Source of the DNA: Phialocephala subalpina
Lineage: Eukaryota > Ascomycota > Leotiomycetes > Helotiales > Mollisiaceae
NCBI GenBank assembly: GCA_900073065.1
Contig: FJOG01000004.1
Coordinates: 2,217,025 to 2,281,024 of the forward strand
Reading direction: 5' to 3'
DNA length: 64,000 bases
The translations under genes and the position numbers were made by a program. The notes beneath the pieces were generated by a model. The model saw nothing but the letters and a program-made list of their open reading frames with translations. It was not told the origin of the DNA and did no database searches. Each line of letters opens with the position of its first letter. The first letter of the stretch is position 1. Below, in pieces: positions 26,417 through 37,250 of this stretch.

Positions 26417-26575
26417 TGTCACGAGTAAAGACCAAAGCATATGGTAAAGACTGCATAGACTAGAATACTAAGCAAGGAAGGAAGAGGTCTTAGGCTAAAG
26501 CCCTAAGATATACCCTCTCGGCTACGGTACGCGCTAAGGCACGTGGTCAGGTGGCTAGGTAGAGTTATCCGGACA
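26417..26575. mobile_element. Solo LTR with 5-bp target-site duplication
   Basis: A 159-bp segment begins TGTCACGAG and ends ATCCGGACA, the TG...CA ends of an LTR with short inverted termini TGTC/GACA. It is flanked on both sides by CCGAC (26412-26416 and 26576-26580), the 5-bp duplication made by retroviral-type integrases. No internal retrotransposon genes adjoin it, so it is a solo LTR. The superfamily (Ty3 or Ty1) cannot be told from the LTR alone. Confidence 0.72.
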
Positions 26576-26580
26576 CCGAC

Positions 26581-28299
26581 GGAATGAAAATCAAATTTTC
26601 TCAGAATTACCCCCTTCCATCAAAACAGCTTCTTCGAGACTTCAAATTGTAGCTCTCATGCCTTAACTAACTTTGTTAACGCGCTAGAATTGAGCGATGA
26701 GGCCCTAAAACGATATAGTAGTACCCTGAAAAATCTTGGAAAAAGGCTCTAGCTCGAGATAGGCTTAAACTACTAGCTGCGAGTACAATATTTAATTGAA
26801 TTTCGAATAACGAATTCTCCTTTTCTCAGGAAACTTCTCTTGTTCTTGACATATGAGCTGGTTGCCCTCGAAGAAAGAAAAATCTATGGACATGAAGTCT
26901 GATCATTGATAATCAGGAATGTTAGCGCAGTCCTATCTATTAATGGCATGCAATCAACCTCACGGCAAGGCCTGCCTGCAGGAACCCCGAACGAGTAGTT
27001 TTTGGACCCCAAAAGTGGCAGCGGTTTAGGTCTGACATCCATTCTTTTCGCCAGTCCATGAAGTCTATCAATGAAAGACCTTTGGCTTTGAGATCGATGC
27101 GGGATTCTTTGTATTGGCCATTGGACTCGGCGATGAGAGTCTTGGAGTGAGCGCCCACTTCTTCGATTTGGGGTTGGATGAGGGAGAGCATTGGTTGGCC
27201 GACTAGGAAGGTTCGGAGGTTGAGGAGGGCGCGGCGGGAGGCTTTGAGTTTTCAGGCGTCGACTTGGTTTGTTACGGGGTGGCAGGTTGGGGTGGGAGTA
27301 AGAGATTGAGACTCCCGAGGTGGATGACATAGTGCTGATACCTTGGTTGGTGATGAGGCAGGTGATTACATCTTCGTGGATGAAGACCTGTTCGATCAAA
27401 TTTCGAGACGTCTCCAACTCCTTATATCTCTCATGCCCAGGTAGTTACCATCCAACAAGAGGCTGGCATTTGGTGTTGAAGCTCCGTCATGGAGCGTTTC
27501 GTCGGCAGTCGTCTTCTTCGTGGCTCCTTCCTTCTCATTACATCAACCCCTCTCATCTAAAACATGCTCTTCAGGTAGCATGTCGGTAATTCGCGCTCGC
27601 AAACCCCGACTTCCATCGGGACTTCGATTTTATCAAGCAATGATCTCTATCAGGCTTGGTCGGCAGACCGGTCGTCCGAAAGTCGATCACTGCGCTTGCT
27701 TTTACGCATTCAGTCACGTGGAATCATGTAATAGCGGTGCTTCTTCTTTAATGGGCATTAGATGTGTTGAGAGGTGGAATAGAATCAAGAAAGGATGAAT
27801 AATATGTGCGTTTGGTGATGAGAAGGAACGAATCGGAGAGTAGAGCATTAGAGGAGGGTTCTACGCGAAGACTCTTCTCGCCCCACCTCCCCTATCCACC
27901 ATGACCAACATCCCACTAAGCGATTGAGGTTTGGAAGGAAGAGCCGCACTTCGAATGAACGCGTAAAATTCATTAGCATTAAATATCGATGATAGCTGAG
28001 ACTTGAGGGAAGTTAGGGGTTGAGGGAAAAAGGAGTTGTGCAGCTCATGCTCCGAGAATTTGGAAGTCAAAAAGTACTGTTAACCTGCAGGACTTCGGTA
28101 CTCGAGGATCGAACTATTCGAAAATTCTAGCGCTCGAGAATTTTTCAATACTTGAGAATTCCAGTACTTGAGGATTCTAGCACTGGAGAGTTATAACTCT
28201 TGAGAACTGTCAATTGCTGTCCACGCCCTGACCGTGATTCGTGACCTAACTTCAGACTTTTGATTGATCCTCGCATCAAAGCAACAATTCCGGCCCCCT
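26581..28299. other. AT-rich, degraded intergenic region
   Basis: AT-rich sequence with stop codons in all frames. On the minus strand 27191-26940 keeps a helical-looking ORF (QPQIEEVGAHSKTLI, FMDWRKEWMSDL) of no known family, likely a relic. Between 28090 and 28205 there are several degenerate copies of a roughly 20-bp motif of the form CTxGAGAATTxxAGxAC. No intact gene is supported. Confidence 0.45.
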
Positions 28300-28799
28300 T
28301 CACCCAAGCGTCAAGTCGATCCATTCTGGTACTAGGGCATCCCAAGCACTCTTTATAACTCGCCCGCAGCCCTTCCGATACGCAATTCCATCTTCCCACT
28401 CCACCCAAAGAACGTTGTAGTATTCGTACTTAGTCCCGTCGGGGCCTTTGGGTCGTTCATCGAAGTTCCACTCTATCATATTCCACCCTTCAACACCTTC
28501 AACCGCATAGCCCTCGGAAATCATCACCAACGCGCAGGAAATTGTACCATTAGAGACCTCCTCTCCTGGCGACAGATCCGCGGATACGTCCAATTTACCA
28601 GTGGATTGAATATAACCGGACCAATTTTCGTCTTGATCGTACAAACAGTAGTGAATTGAATTAAGCTTAATATCTTCGTCTTTGAATGACCTTTCGTTTC
28701 TTCTCAGATAGAGAATTACTTTCTGGGTACGGCAACAGAGGATAGAGTCGTGCTTGACTTCTGAAACGATGCCTGGGTCTTGACACGTTGGAACGGGAT

Positions 28800-28807
28800 G
28801 CCAGAAT
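28800..28807. repeat. 8-bp target-site duplication, left copy
   Basis: GCCAGAAT directly before the hAT terminus; the identical right copy lies at 29663-29670. Confidence 0.92.
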
Positions 28808-29662
28808 CAGAGTGGTCAATAAGCCAGTCAGCCCTTAATCATTTGAGGACATAAATCAACTGACTGACTGACAAAAAAGAAGGTAACTGAATGACTTAAA
28901 TGATCAACTAATCAGCTAGCTGATCAGTTTAAGTGAAAATGAGGATAAATTATTATTTCTCACTAAAGTCTAACAAAACTGCTCCAAACGCCCGTTCCAT
29001 TTGGATTGCTCCTCTTCTCTGCTAATTACTCGAACACTCTTGGTGCTATAGCATCTCTCCCGTTAAATTTGCGCTCTCTGGCGTAGTTTACTTGGCTACC
29101 GATGAAAAGACACGCTCACACTCAGAACTCATAGCCGAAATAGCAAGGAAATCACACGCCATTTGCGCTGATTGAGGCCACTTAGCCTCTCGAGTCTGCT
29201 AGTACTAGAGGGCCCCTAGTCTCACATTCGATCGAAAGCATTAGCTATAGAGGTCGTAGATTCGCTCTGAGACATCGTAGCTTCGAAGCAAATCGTATTA
29301 GAGATGATTCCGATATAAAAATAGACAAAATCGTTGATCTTTAGGTAAATCTAAATGATGATAATGATAATCAAGAGTTTAAGTTCGAGAATAGAGAGAA
29401 TCGTGTTTCCAGTTGTGTTCTAAACTGCTTATTTTAACCAATCAGAGGCCTTCCATTTAGTTTTTCCGCTCCGGTCTATCACCAAAAAACACCCAAAATA
29501 CTATATTGAAATCTCTAAAAACCACTTATCCAACTGATTAGTTATGTCATTCGAAGAGTCCTTAAGTGACTGACTGTCAGTTGCTAAAGTGGCCAACTGA
29601 CTGACTGATAAACGATCAGTGCTGAGTACTGATATCAGCCCGCTGACTTATTGACCACTCTG
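28808..29662 (-). mobile_element. Internally deleted hAT-superfamily DNA transposon
   Basis: The two ends are inverted repeats beginning CAGAGTGGTCAATAAG (16 of 16 identical). The element sits between two exact copies of GCCAGAAT (28800-28807 and 29663-29670), the 8-bp duplication of hAT elements. Subterminal DNA is full of short CTGACTGA/TCAGT repeats, as is common in hAT elements. On the minus strand, about 29190-29090, a remnant reads WPQSAQMACDFLAISAMS then SECERVFSSVAK, the hallmark of the C-terminal hAT dimerisation domain, followed at once by a stop. It lacks the rest of a transposase, so it is non-autonomous. Confidence 0.92.
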
Positions 29663-29670
29663 GCCAGAAT
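29663..29670. repeat. 8-bp target-site duplication, right copy
   Basis: GCCAGAAT directly after the hAT terminus, matching 28800-28807. One copy is needed to rebuild the HET reading frame. Confidence 0.92.
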
Positions 29671-31388
29671 TCGTCGTCCGGTCGGGAGTCATGCTTGAAA
29701 AGATATTTTGGAGGGCTTGCACTGTAGTACCTAGTAATTTCGGTGAAAGGATAATATTTAAGTTTGAAATCGATGCGCTGCCAGCCCATTGGGAGCGGAG
29801 CATCGGCGTCTTGGGACTTGGAGACCAATTCTTGCAGCACTTGGGGACCTTCGACTTGATTTAGCTTGGTGAGGTTGAAGGCTCGACTGTACCACTGAAC
29901 GCTTGCAACAATTGGCAGGTTTCAAGCTACCCCGCGAGGAGCCTCAATCATATAGGTATTGTACCATAGATCGCCGTCTAGATGTCCTTGCCAAACGACC
30001 CAAGATCAACTGGGTAGACTTGCTTGTGCAGAGGCCGAATTAGAGCGATCTCGTCGTCTGATGGCTGTCCCAAAAGGTTGCCAGCAGAGTGCGGCATCCA
30101 AGAAGAGCGCCGGTAGACCGCAGAGGAACCCGTACGAAAAAGATGATTTGAGAGCAGTCATGATACCTGCAAAGCCCGCCTGGGCGTTCTCTGGGTTGGT
30201 AAGCTCTCTTGCGTTGTACGCGCTGACGTGTCGTTTATATCCTTGCAGATCAGGAGTCGTAGAGGTAAGTGTCTTACGACTCCTGCGGCATGGATACATT
30301 GGAGCACCTGCTAGCTCGTAGATATAGCCAAGGTGAGGCGTAACATCCTCTTCAAAAGAGCTACAGGCACATCGCCACCATACACGATCCTTATGGAACG
30401 TTAAGGTCCGACGGGAGAAGACTTCTTCCTGATATGTCCAACCGCGTTTCTCCCAAGTGCAGTCTTTTGCGTACCAGTCGCAAGTTTTCAGAAATTTGTG
30501 ATTTTTGCCAACTTCAAATATTTCCTGCGAAGTGTTTCTTGGCTGAGAGATACCCCTCAAACCACGAAGTCTATAGTTTGCATCTTGTCCTTTTCGTGCA
30601 ATAATTGTGACAGAGGAGTTCGCATAGATGAAGCCCATGCTATTGATTCCAATTTGCTTCATATCCTCGTCATCCTGGACTATGCATAGCGAGTAACCCA
30701 AAGGTATCGTTCCCCTAAAAGCTGTGTAACTGAGATTGCGTCGAGGATGGTCTGCGGTATGTTGAGGTTGCGAGAGTCTTGGAGAGCATTCTTCGTTGGG
30801 GAAAGGCAATTTCCGATTTTGATGCGTGGAAGAAGGGTGTCGCTCCCCCTAAGTGAACTAGTGTCAGCATGCTATATCTTACCCGGATGCCATGTCAATT
30901 ACGAGGGTATGTCGTTTGTGGATAAGCGTGCGTCCAACTTTGGATGATGACCTTGAAGGGTAAAGAACGAGGAAAGAAAGGGGCATATCAAAATACAACT
31001 CACAAACATAACTTAGAGCCACGTACGGCAGGTAATCGGTTCCTAGTACAAGACGTAATAGCCAGGTTTCGACCAGCCAAGTTGGAGACTTTCCTTTGAG
31101 TCTGCCATGCGTAATCGCTACTTGGCATTCAACGTGTTGCTTCGAATCGCATTTGCGTCTCCATCGACCTATGAGACCGCGATCAATCCACTGGGGGTGT
31201 ACTGCTAACCCTCTTCGATAATTATGAATAGACATGAGACATATGCGTAGATTAGTGCCTTGGTCATAATCGGCTCCGATCTTACGGAAACCAACAAGCC
31301 CGGGTCCCCTTGATGCTCCGGCGAGTGACTTTATATTTCTGAGGTCAAAGCAAGGTTTTCTATCTAACTTAAGACAAGACCAAACCAT

Positions 31389-33003
31389 CTGCCGGATGGA
31401 TCTTACACATTGATGACTGCATGACTTCTTTGAAACTTCCCAAGAGTATAGATGGACCCCACCGTTCAGTCAGGCTGCTGGATTGACAATGCTTTTTGAA
31501 CACGTCGATTATCTTATGGCAAACGTTACATCTAGGTTGAGAATGTTTAGTATGAAGTAGCTCATTGATAAGTCAAAGAGGAAGATGCTCTCAAAATATG
31601 TATGGAAATGCTGGTTCACTTACCTTTTTTCTTGTGTGGGATCTAGTCATGATCCGTCCTTCCCTGGCCTTCCGCGTGGATGCCTTCTTGGACATATTGT
31701 CTTGAGAACAACGCAAGACTGAAACACACGATCAGAAGCACGGCTAAACACACATCTAGAGTACAGCAAAGACAGAGACTTTGAAGCAAATTTTGAACGG
31801 ACAAAGTTGATGAAACGGAAAGCGGGCGCACTGGCAAGTAAGATTGACTGCCTGAAGGTGTCGCACCAACTTGAGCCTCGCCGTAGCCGCGCTTCCAACA
31901 TCCCACTTACCGCTTAATATGCAGCAATGCGGGTGCATTAGGAAACCAATGAATCGATATCTTCGGCCCCCAACAGCACCCAAGGCAGCAGTCCATCATG
32001 TGCGTGCATCGGCTACAAATATGGCCCGCAATGCTGTACAGAAAACACTTTGAAAGGTTCGAGAGAAAAGACTCGCAGAGCTTGTTTGCAGCGGCAGGTG
32101 TACCAATTGATGTTGATGATTTTGGTGGGAAGGAAGTTCGTTCAGAAAGCGTGACAAAGCTCTCGACGCTAATGCCCTCGCATGACGAGAACCTGCTCAA
32201 CTTTGCAAGTCATGTCTTTCTCCTTTTGAGGAAGATATTACGAGCTCTGTAAAGGTTTTAGGTCTAGTTGCACATGCACTAGAATTCTGTCAGCTCCTAA
32301 ACATTTTCTGGGCTCAAAGTCATGTGTGGGAGCGCCGTTCCAAGGTTCTTCTTTCTGTCCAATCAACGACCACGCCGACCATATGCGAACGCGGGGTAAA
32401 CTCTCCTCCCAGACCTCTTCTCCACTTCACAATCCCAACTCATTCCTGAGCCCCCTGCTCCGGCATCTATCCGCAAAGCTTCTATCTGACGCATGACGAA
32501 TAATATCCCTTTGGCATTTCCAATTGCCATCTACACGCGACGTAACACCATTGGATCACTTCGTGGTGGCTGTGTCTGAGTGAGGATATCTCATGATACA
32601 CGACATATCGTATCAGAATTAAGGTTCTAAGACGCCCGGGCATCTCGAGCTTGCGACGAAAGATTGGCATTTCACCGAATTGTGTTCTTCGGACGTTCTT
32701 CCGTCTTACTAGTCGTCATCTTGCAGGTAGTGCCGGGCGAGAGAGTTGAGGTTATAAGGGCGACGTCGGGCCTCAAGCATTCGGAAACCTTTAGAACAGA
32801 GACACTTGAAAACCAGGGTCCCGAAGCACGAACAACCTCGAGCAGCAGACTTATCAGCCACCGACCATCCCAAGCTGCAGAAATCTCAAAACAGCCGGGA
32901 TATCAAGGACTAAATTCCTCGAGCAACAGAAGCCTCGAACATCAAATTAAAGATCCACGATAAAAGGGCCAGCAAGCAGAGCAACACAACCGCAACACTC
33001 AAA
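31389..33003. other. Intergenic region
   Basis: About 1.6 kb between the HET pseudogene and the 216-aa gene. A plus ORF at 31998-32252 (MLYRKHFERFERKDSQSLFAA region) looks mildly protein-like but starts and ends without context; I do not call it. From 32750 to 32960 the DNA has many short CTCGA/CTTGAA motifs, probably 5' leader sequence of the next gene. Confidence 0.4.
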
Positions 33004-33654
33004 ATGCCAACCAAAACAGCCTCACCCACTTACCTCCCATACCGCGAAAATGGAGCCGTGAAATACGCCGCTCCTTCAACTTCCTCCTTCTCTTCCGATT
33101 CTCGTCTCTACAACACACACATCTCTTACGACTCTGACAATGAACCCCTCATCTCGAACTCCATTATCCCCTCCGAACTTAACGAATACGACCTTGCACA
33201 CTTCACCGCAACAGGTCGTCCGGCTCCGAGATACGTCCCACCCTCCGGCCTAGCCAGCCTCGGTGGCCACATGTTCACAGCCCCACAACTCCTTCCCCAA
33301 CGCTACACCGACGATTCCATTATCCCCGCGATCATCGTGGACGTTATACCCTCTCCTTCTCTGCACCCACCCAAGGCTCGCAGAGCCTCCTTACTGTCGA
33401 AACTCAAGCCTTCGCTCAAGGGCTACGATAACAATGAACAAAGGAGGCATAGCGAGGGGAATGGAGGGAAGGAACAAAAAGGGATCATGAAAGTGGTGTT
33501 TATGCCTCGACGTGAGTACCTCAAATACTTTGCGCGAGGTTTGCAAGGAGAATACATTGGAAGTGAACCTTATAGGAGGTGGAGTGAGGAGGAACTGGAG
33601 AGGGACTATGAGCAGTATAGGCCGGAAAGTATGAAGAAGAAGCAGAAGAACTGA
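33004..33654 (+). CDS. Hypothetical protein, 216 aa
   Basis: A single exon with a good start context (CAAAATGCC). The N-terminal half is Ser/Tyr/Pro-rich (YLPYRENGAVKYAAP), with a middle motif HFTATGRPAPRYVPPSGLA that looks conserved. A basic linker (KARRASLLSKLKPSLKG) follows, and then a charged C-terminal helix-rich part (MPRREYLKYFARGLQGEY, EEELERDYEQYRPESMKKK). There is no signal peptide or membrane segment. I do not recognise the family. The composition and lack of stops support a real gene; the function is unknown. Confidence 0.68.
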   Translation: MPTKTASPTYLPYRENGAVKYAAPSTSSFSSDSRLYNTHISYDSDNEPLISNSIIPSELNEYDLAHFTATGRPAPRYVPPSGLASLGGHMFTAPQLLPQRYTDDSIIPAIIVDVIPSPSLHPPKARRASLLSKLKPSLKGYDNNEQRRHSEGNGGKEQKGIMKVVFMPRREYLKYFARGLQGEYIGSEPYRRWSEEELERDYEQYRPESMKKKQKN

Positions 33655-34052
33655 GGTTGATATGGCTGGGAGAATGTGGGGTTTTGAGAGCTTTATGAGT
33701 TGAGATTCTGAGGAATTGAGGAGCTGAAGTTGTGAGAACATTGATATCGAGGTTACGAATGTTTGACAGGATAATAATGGTTTCAGGTGTTGGTATTTTA
33801 AGGCCTCGATACTTGAAGGTGCGAAAGCAGGACCGAACTTTGGATTTTGGAGTAAAGGGGTGGATTGGTATATACCCATGTTTTTGAACAAGAATGAAGA
33901 TTGGAATGTTTGATGCATCTATCCCTTTGGAGAGTAGAGTTTGTCTTCGTGAGAACGCCATTACTATTCGCCCGACTCCATCATGAAACTCGCTGCAGAC
34001 CAAAATTTCCAAGATATCGCATCTTGTTCACTTGATCGGAAAGCATCTGCAT

Positions 34053-35857
34053 CTAGGCACTAGCCCTATGCATCCTAACCTTCACTCCATCACCCGGTGC
34101 CAGAACAATCGCCAACCCCTTTTTCAAGGGCTTCACCATATCCAATGCCTCGATCTGATCATATCTCTGCAGCAACTTCGCCAACACGTAACCGGCGTTG
34201 TTGAGGGCATATTGTTCTGTTTCTTGTCAGCCTGTCTCTTACCAAATCCTCACAGGACTCCCTATCCACCACCCAAACGATTCCAAAATCAGAATGAAAG
34301 GCGAAAGGGAAGGAGAGAGGGGAAGGAAGACTTACGGCCCAAACAAACTCTCGGACCACCCGAAAACGGAACGAATTCCCAACCAAGTTTGCGTCCTTCC
34401 CATCTTGAAGGTCTGAACTCGTCTGCATCGCTCCCCCAAATATCACGTCTCCTATGCATAATATACGTAGAGAAACCGACCTGCTCTCCCTTTTTAACCG
34501 CAATCGGACTCTTGCGATCAGGTCCTCCGCCTGTTGGCAACACCGTATCCTTGAGGGCGAATCTTCCGTTGAGCGGTACTAAGGGATAGAGGCGGAGAGT
34601 TTCGTAGATAACGTAGGTTATCTCTTTGCAAGCTTTTAGGGACTCGAAAGTTGGTTCTGAGATCGGGTTGTTTTCCGTTCCGAACTGGGCGAGGATCGCG
34701 GAGCGGAGTTTGTTGAACTCGGTAGGACTGCGAGACAAGAGGAGGATAGCCCACCCAATAGTCGCACTCGTCGTATCCCTCCCCGCCAACAAAACATGCA
34801 ACATCTGATCCCTCAACTCAATCGGATCCCTCGTCTCCTTCACCAACTCATCAATCAACGTAAACTTCGGCTTTCCCTTCGCCGTTTCAGTAACGTGCTT
34901 TCGGTCAGGACTAAGAGCCAAGCTGACGAAACGAGAAGTGAAGTTCTGTACGGTAGCACATGCTGCTTTGAATTTATCTTTTGTGATGAAGACGTAGAAC
35001 ATCCGGATTCGGAAACGCCAGGCGATGAATTCTTGGGCGTATTGCATTGCTTCCGAGAAGGCGATTTGTTCGAGGGCTTCGGTGGTGGAGGTGTTGCCTG
35101 AGTCGAGGGAGTAGAGGGCGTTGGATTGGGAGTTTACTGATTGGCCAAAGAGAAACTCGGTGCTGAGGTCCATTGTCAATCGATATAACAATGGGAGTAA
35201 GTCAACAGACTCGATCCATCCAGCTTGGTTTTCTTCAGGCAGAACCTTAAAGAGAACATTTAAGTGGCGTTCTGTGGCTTCCAAGTCGGAGACTTGATCC
35301 CTCGCAAACTGAGGCTTCAGCTGTCGTCTAAAATGAGACCATTTTTCTCCTTCCGCAGTAAAGATTCCATGCCCAAGCATCTCTTCGAACATCTTATGGC
35401 GTTGGGGCCCCAGGTCGAAGTCGTGGAATCGGGTGGCGAGGATGGCTTGGATATTTTCGGGGTCGCACGTTGAGAGAATGGTCTCGTTGAAGGCGTTGTG
35501 GATGCGGAAGGTGTTGCAGCCCATGTCTTGGTTGCGCTTTCTGATGTTGTCGTCTAGGAAGTCGAAATCTGGGGTTGTTAGCCTTCAATTCAGTCCTATG
35601 TGCCTTACTCAAAGAATAGAGCCTTATGCTGAGGATGGGCGGTACGTACTCTTCAAACGTCCCAAAAGTAATTGAATAACAAAACCATATCTCTCAATCC
35701 CTCCAGGTAAATGATTCGGAACATTTGGTGGTTCTTTGCAGCCTTGTGCAGCAGCCCATTTGTTCAACGATCTCCATCGAAGCCAATTCCTTACTTGAAC
35801 AAACACCACCCACGCTGTAAAAGCAGCCAAGATCTCTTTGATGTATAAATACGACAT
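34053..35857 (-). CDS. Cytochrome P450, CYP52-like (alkane/fatty-acid hydroxylase type)
   Basis: Three exons (35857-35650, 35568-34336, 34216-34053) give 534 aa. An N-terminal membrane anchor (IKEILAAFTAWVVFV) is followed by a CYP52-style region (FGCK-type linker, GCNTFRIHNAFNETILST, ILATRFHDFDLG, LGHGIFTAEGEKWSHFRRQL). The oxygen-binding I-helix is LLAGRDTTSA (about 328-338), the K-helix ExxR is ETLR (392-395), and the heme loop FVPFSGGPRVCLGQQ places the heme Cys at 478; its last residues are split by an intron. CYP52-clade enzymes oxidise alkane or fatty-acid termini at the ER membrane with cytochrome P450 reductase. The substrate here is unknown. An in-frame ATG at 35932 could add 25 residues. 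There is no clustered partner enzyme. Confidence 0.93.
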
Positions 35858-37250
35858 GATCGAAAAGTTCAGACGAACTCGATTGCTGGTGAGAAAGATT
35901 GGGTAGGACGAGGCTTTATGCTCGAAGCTCAAGCCTCACGAACTGGTAGCCCGATTCAGCGATGCACTGCAGAAGCGAATCTGGGGTTCAGTGCAGGGCT
36001 TCAGGTTTCAGAATTCCTGCCTGTAGAGGGAACGTTCAGAATGGGACGCTTGCAAAAGAGCTTAAATGAGGACGAAAATGAAAGGCCGCTCTATATATCA
36101 ATGGCTGAAATAACAATGCAGGCAGCAAGCTAAACCTCGACTCGTACTCACGAGCTTGCATTCCGAGACTCCGATTCGAGAGCCCGCATCTTTGTGGGTG
36201 TTGTAGCAAAGATGTTCATCCGAATCATCGCATCGCATTCGCCTGTTGCATCCCTGCGAGCTTGAAGCTGTGCCGTCTGGCAGCTGCGCGGGCTAACATT
36301 CACGCCGTGGCATCGTTGAAGTCCTTGTTTGTCTGACCAAACCATGGGACTGAAACCGGTCTGGAGATGCGACAACTCCAGGCTTTGTTGTTCCTGATTA
36401 CGTGGCAGGATGCTTTCACCGATGGATCATGGAAGTTGACGAAAGAAAGTAAGTACAGTACAATGTACTTTGGCGCGTTTAGATAAAGAGAAGCCACTAA
36501 GATAAGATGCTATCATGTGACATGGAGCAGAAGTCGAGACCCTATAGAGCTGCCTTCTCAATGAGGGTGTTCGAAATATATATGATATCTGGTACCGAGT
36601 GCGACTCCTTTGGCCGCTTCCTTTGGTTGCTTCAACTGCGGTACGAGTATACTAGATATTGGTCATGTGACTTTACGCATCACTGACCTTTAGCAATTCT
36701 ATACGTCCCTCAGGATATCCATAGCTTGATAATTGCCACAAGAGAAGGCCTACCTCCCAGCTTCAAACACCTAGTTGACATCTTTCCAGTACAAGATAGC
36801 TCTGAAGCTTTCATCTCATCGGCCCCACATTCTTAACCTACACCAGCTTCCTCACCGACGTTCAGCTCACCCCTCTCCCATTATTTATACAAAGAAAAAT
36901 ACTCTCGTGTCTTCACCAATTACCCTACATCCACAGAGTCAGCACCCTCCAGGCTTGCATCTTCCCCTCCAAAATAAAGAACCCAAATATATTCAAGCGC
37001 GCACGTGTTGATGATCGACCAGCGTGGGGCTGTGGTTTCAGCCGCAGTGTCATCGCCCCTTGACAGTCGATCCTCGACGTGCAACAAACCCCACGTCTGA
37101 GATGCGACGATGGGGGAACTCCGGACGAAAGCTCCGTGAGGTTGAAGCCTTCGAGTTCAACTCCTTGAAATATTCTCCAAAGCTCGTTCCGGTATCATAT
37201 CTGCATCTCAAGCTTGTATATGTATGCGGTAGCATGTCCAAATCACTAAT
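35858..37250. other. Intergenic region between divergent P450 and HET genes
   Basis: Contains both promoters. It includes one copy (about 37001-37130) of a direct repeat whose other copy lies downstream of the HET gene. No coding sequence is supported. Confidence 0.5.
37001..37130. repeat. Direct repeat, copy 1, upstream of HET gene
   Basis: It starts GCACGTG, with a near-identical core at 37035-37088 (GTTTCAGCCGC, GTGTCATCGCCC, TTGACAGTCGATC, GACGTGCAACAAA). The same blocks occur in the same order and orientation at 39666-39800. Confidence 0.75.

Larger units (their letters stand above)
28300..31388 (-). pseudogene. HET-domain protein gene, disrupted
   Basis: Read from 31388: YLPYVALSYV, a GT/AG intron, then WG restored at the join; NIPQTILDAISVTQLLGERYLWV; SLCIVQDDEDMKQIGINSMG; and CTWEKRGWTYQEEVFSRRTL. 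These are the blocks of a HET domain. The C-terminus YNVLWVEWEDGIAYRKG ends at 28300. HET proteins trigger cell death in vegetative incompatibility. Lesions: frame changes near 30790 and 30694 (the latter looks like a one-base loss in the YLWVDSLC block); in-frame TGA codons at 30006-30008 and 29922-29924; and an 855-bp hAT element at 28808-29662. Removing the element and one target copy restores the frame exactly (DDEFW-HPVPTCQDPG). The gene is dead or at least not expressed full length. Confidence 0.88.

Noticed and set aside
28300..31388. Repeat-induced point mutation as the cause of the HET stops
   Set aside because: TGG to TGA changes are not in the CpA context preferred by RIP, which would give TAG. 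Ordinary transitions are enough, and I cannot compute RIP indices here.
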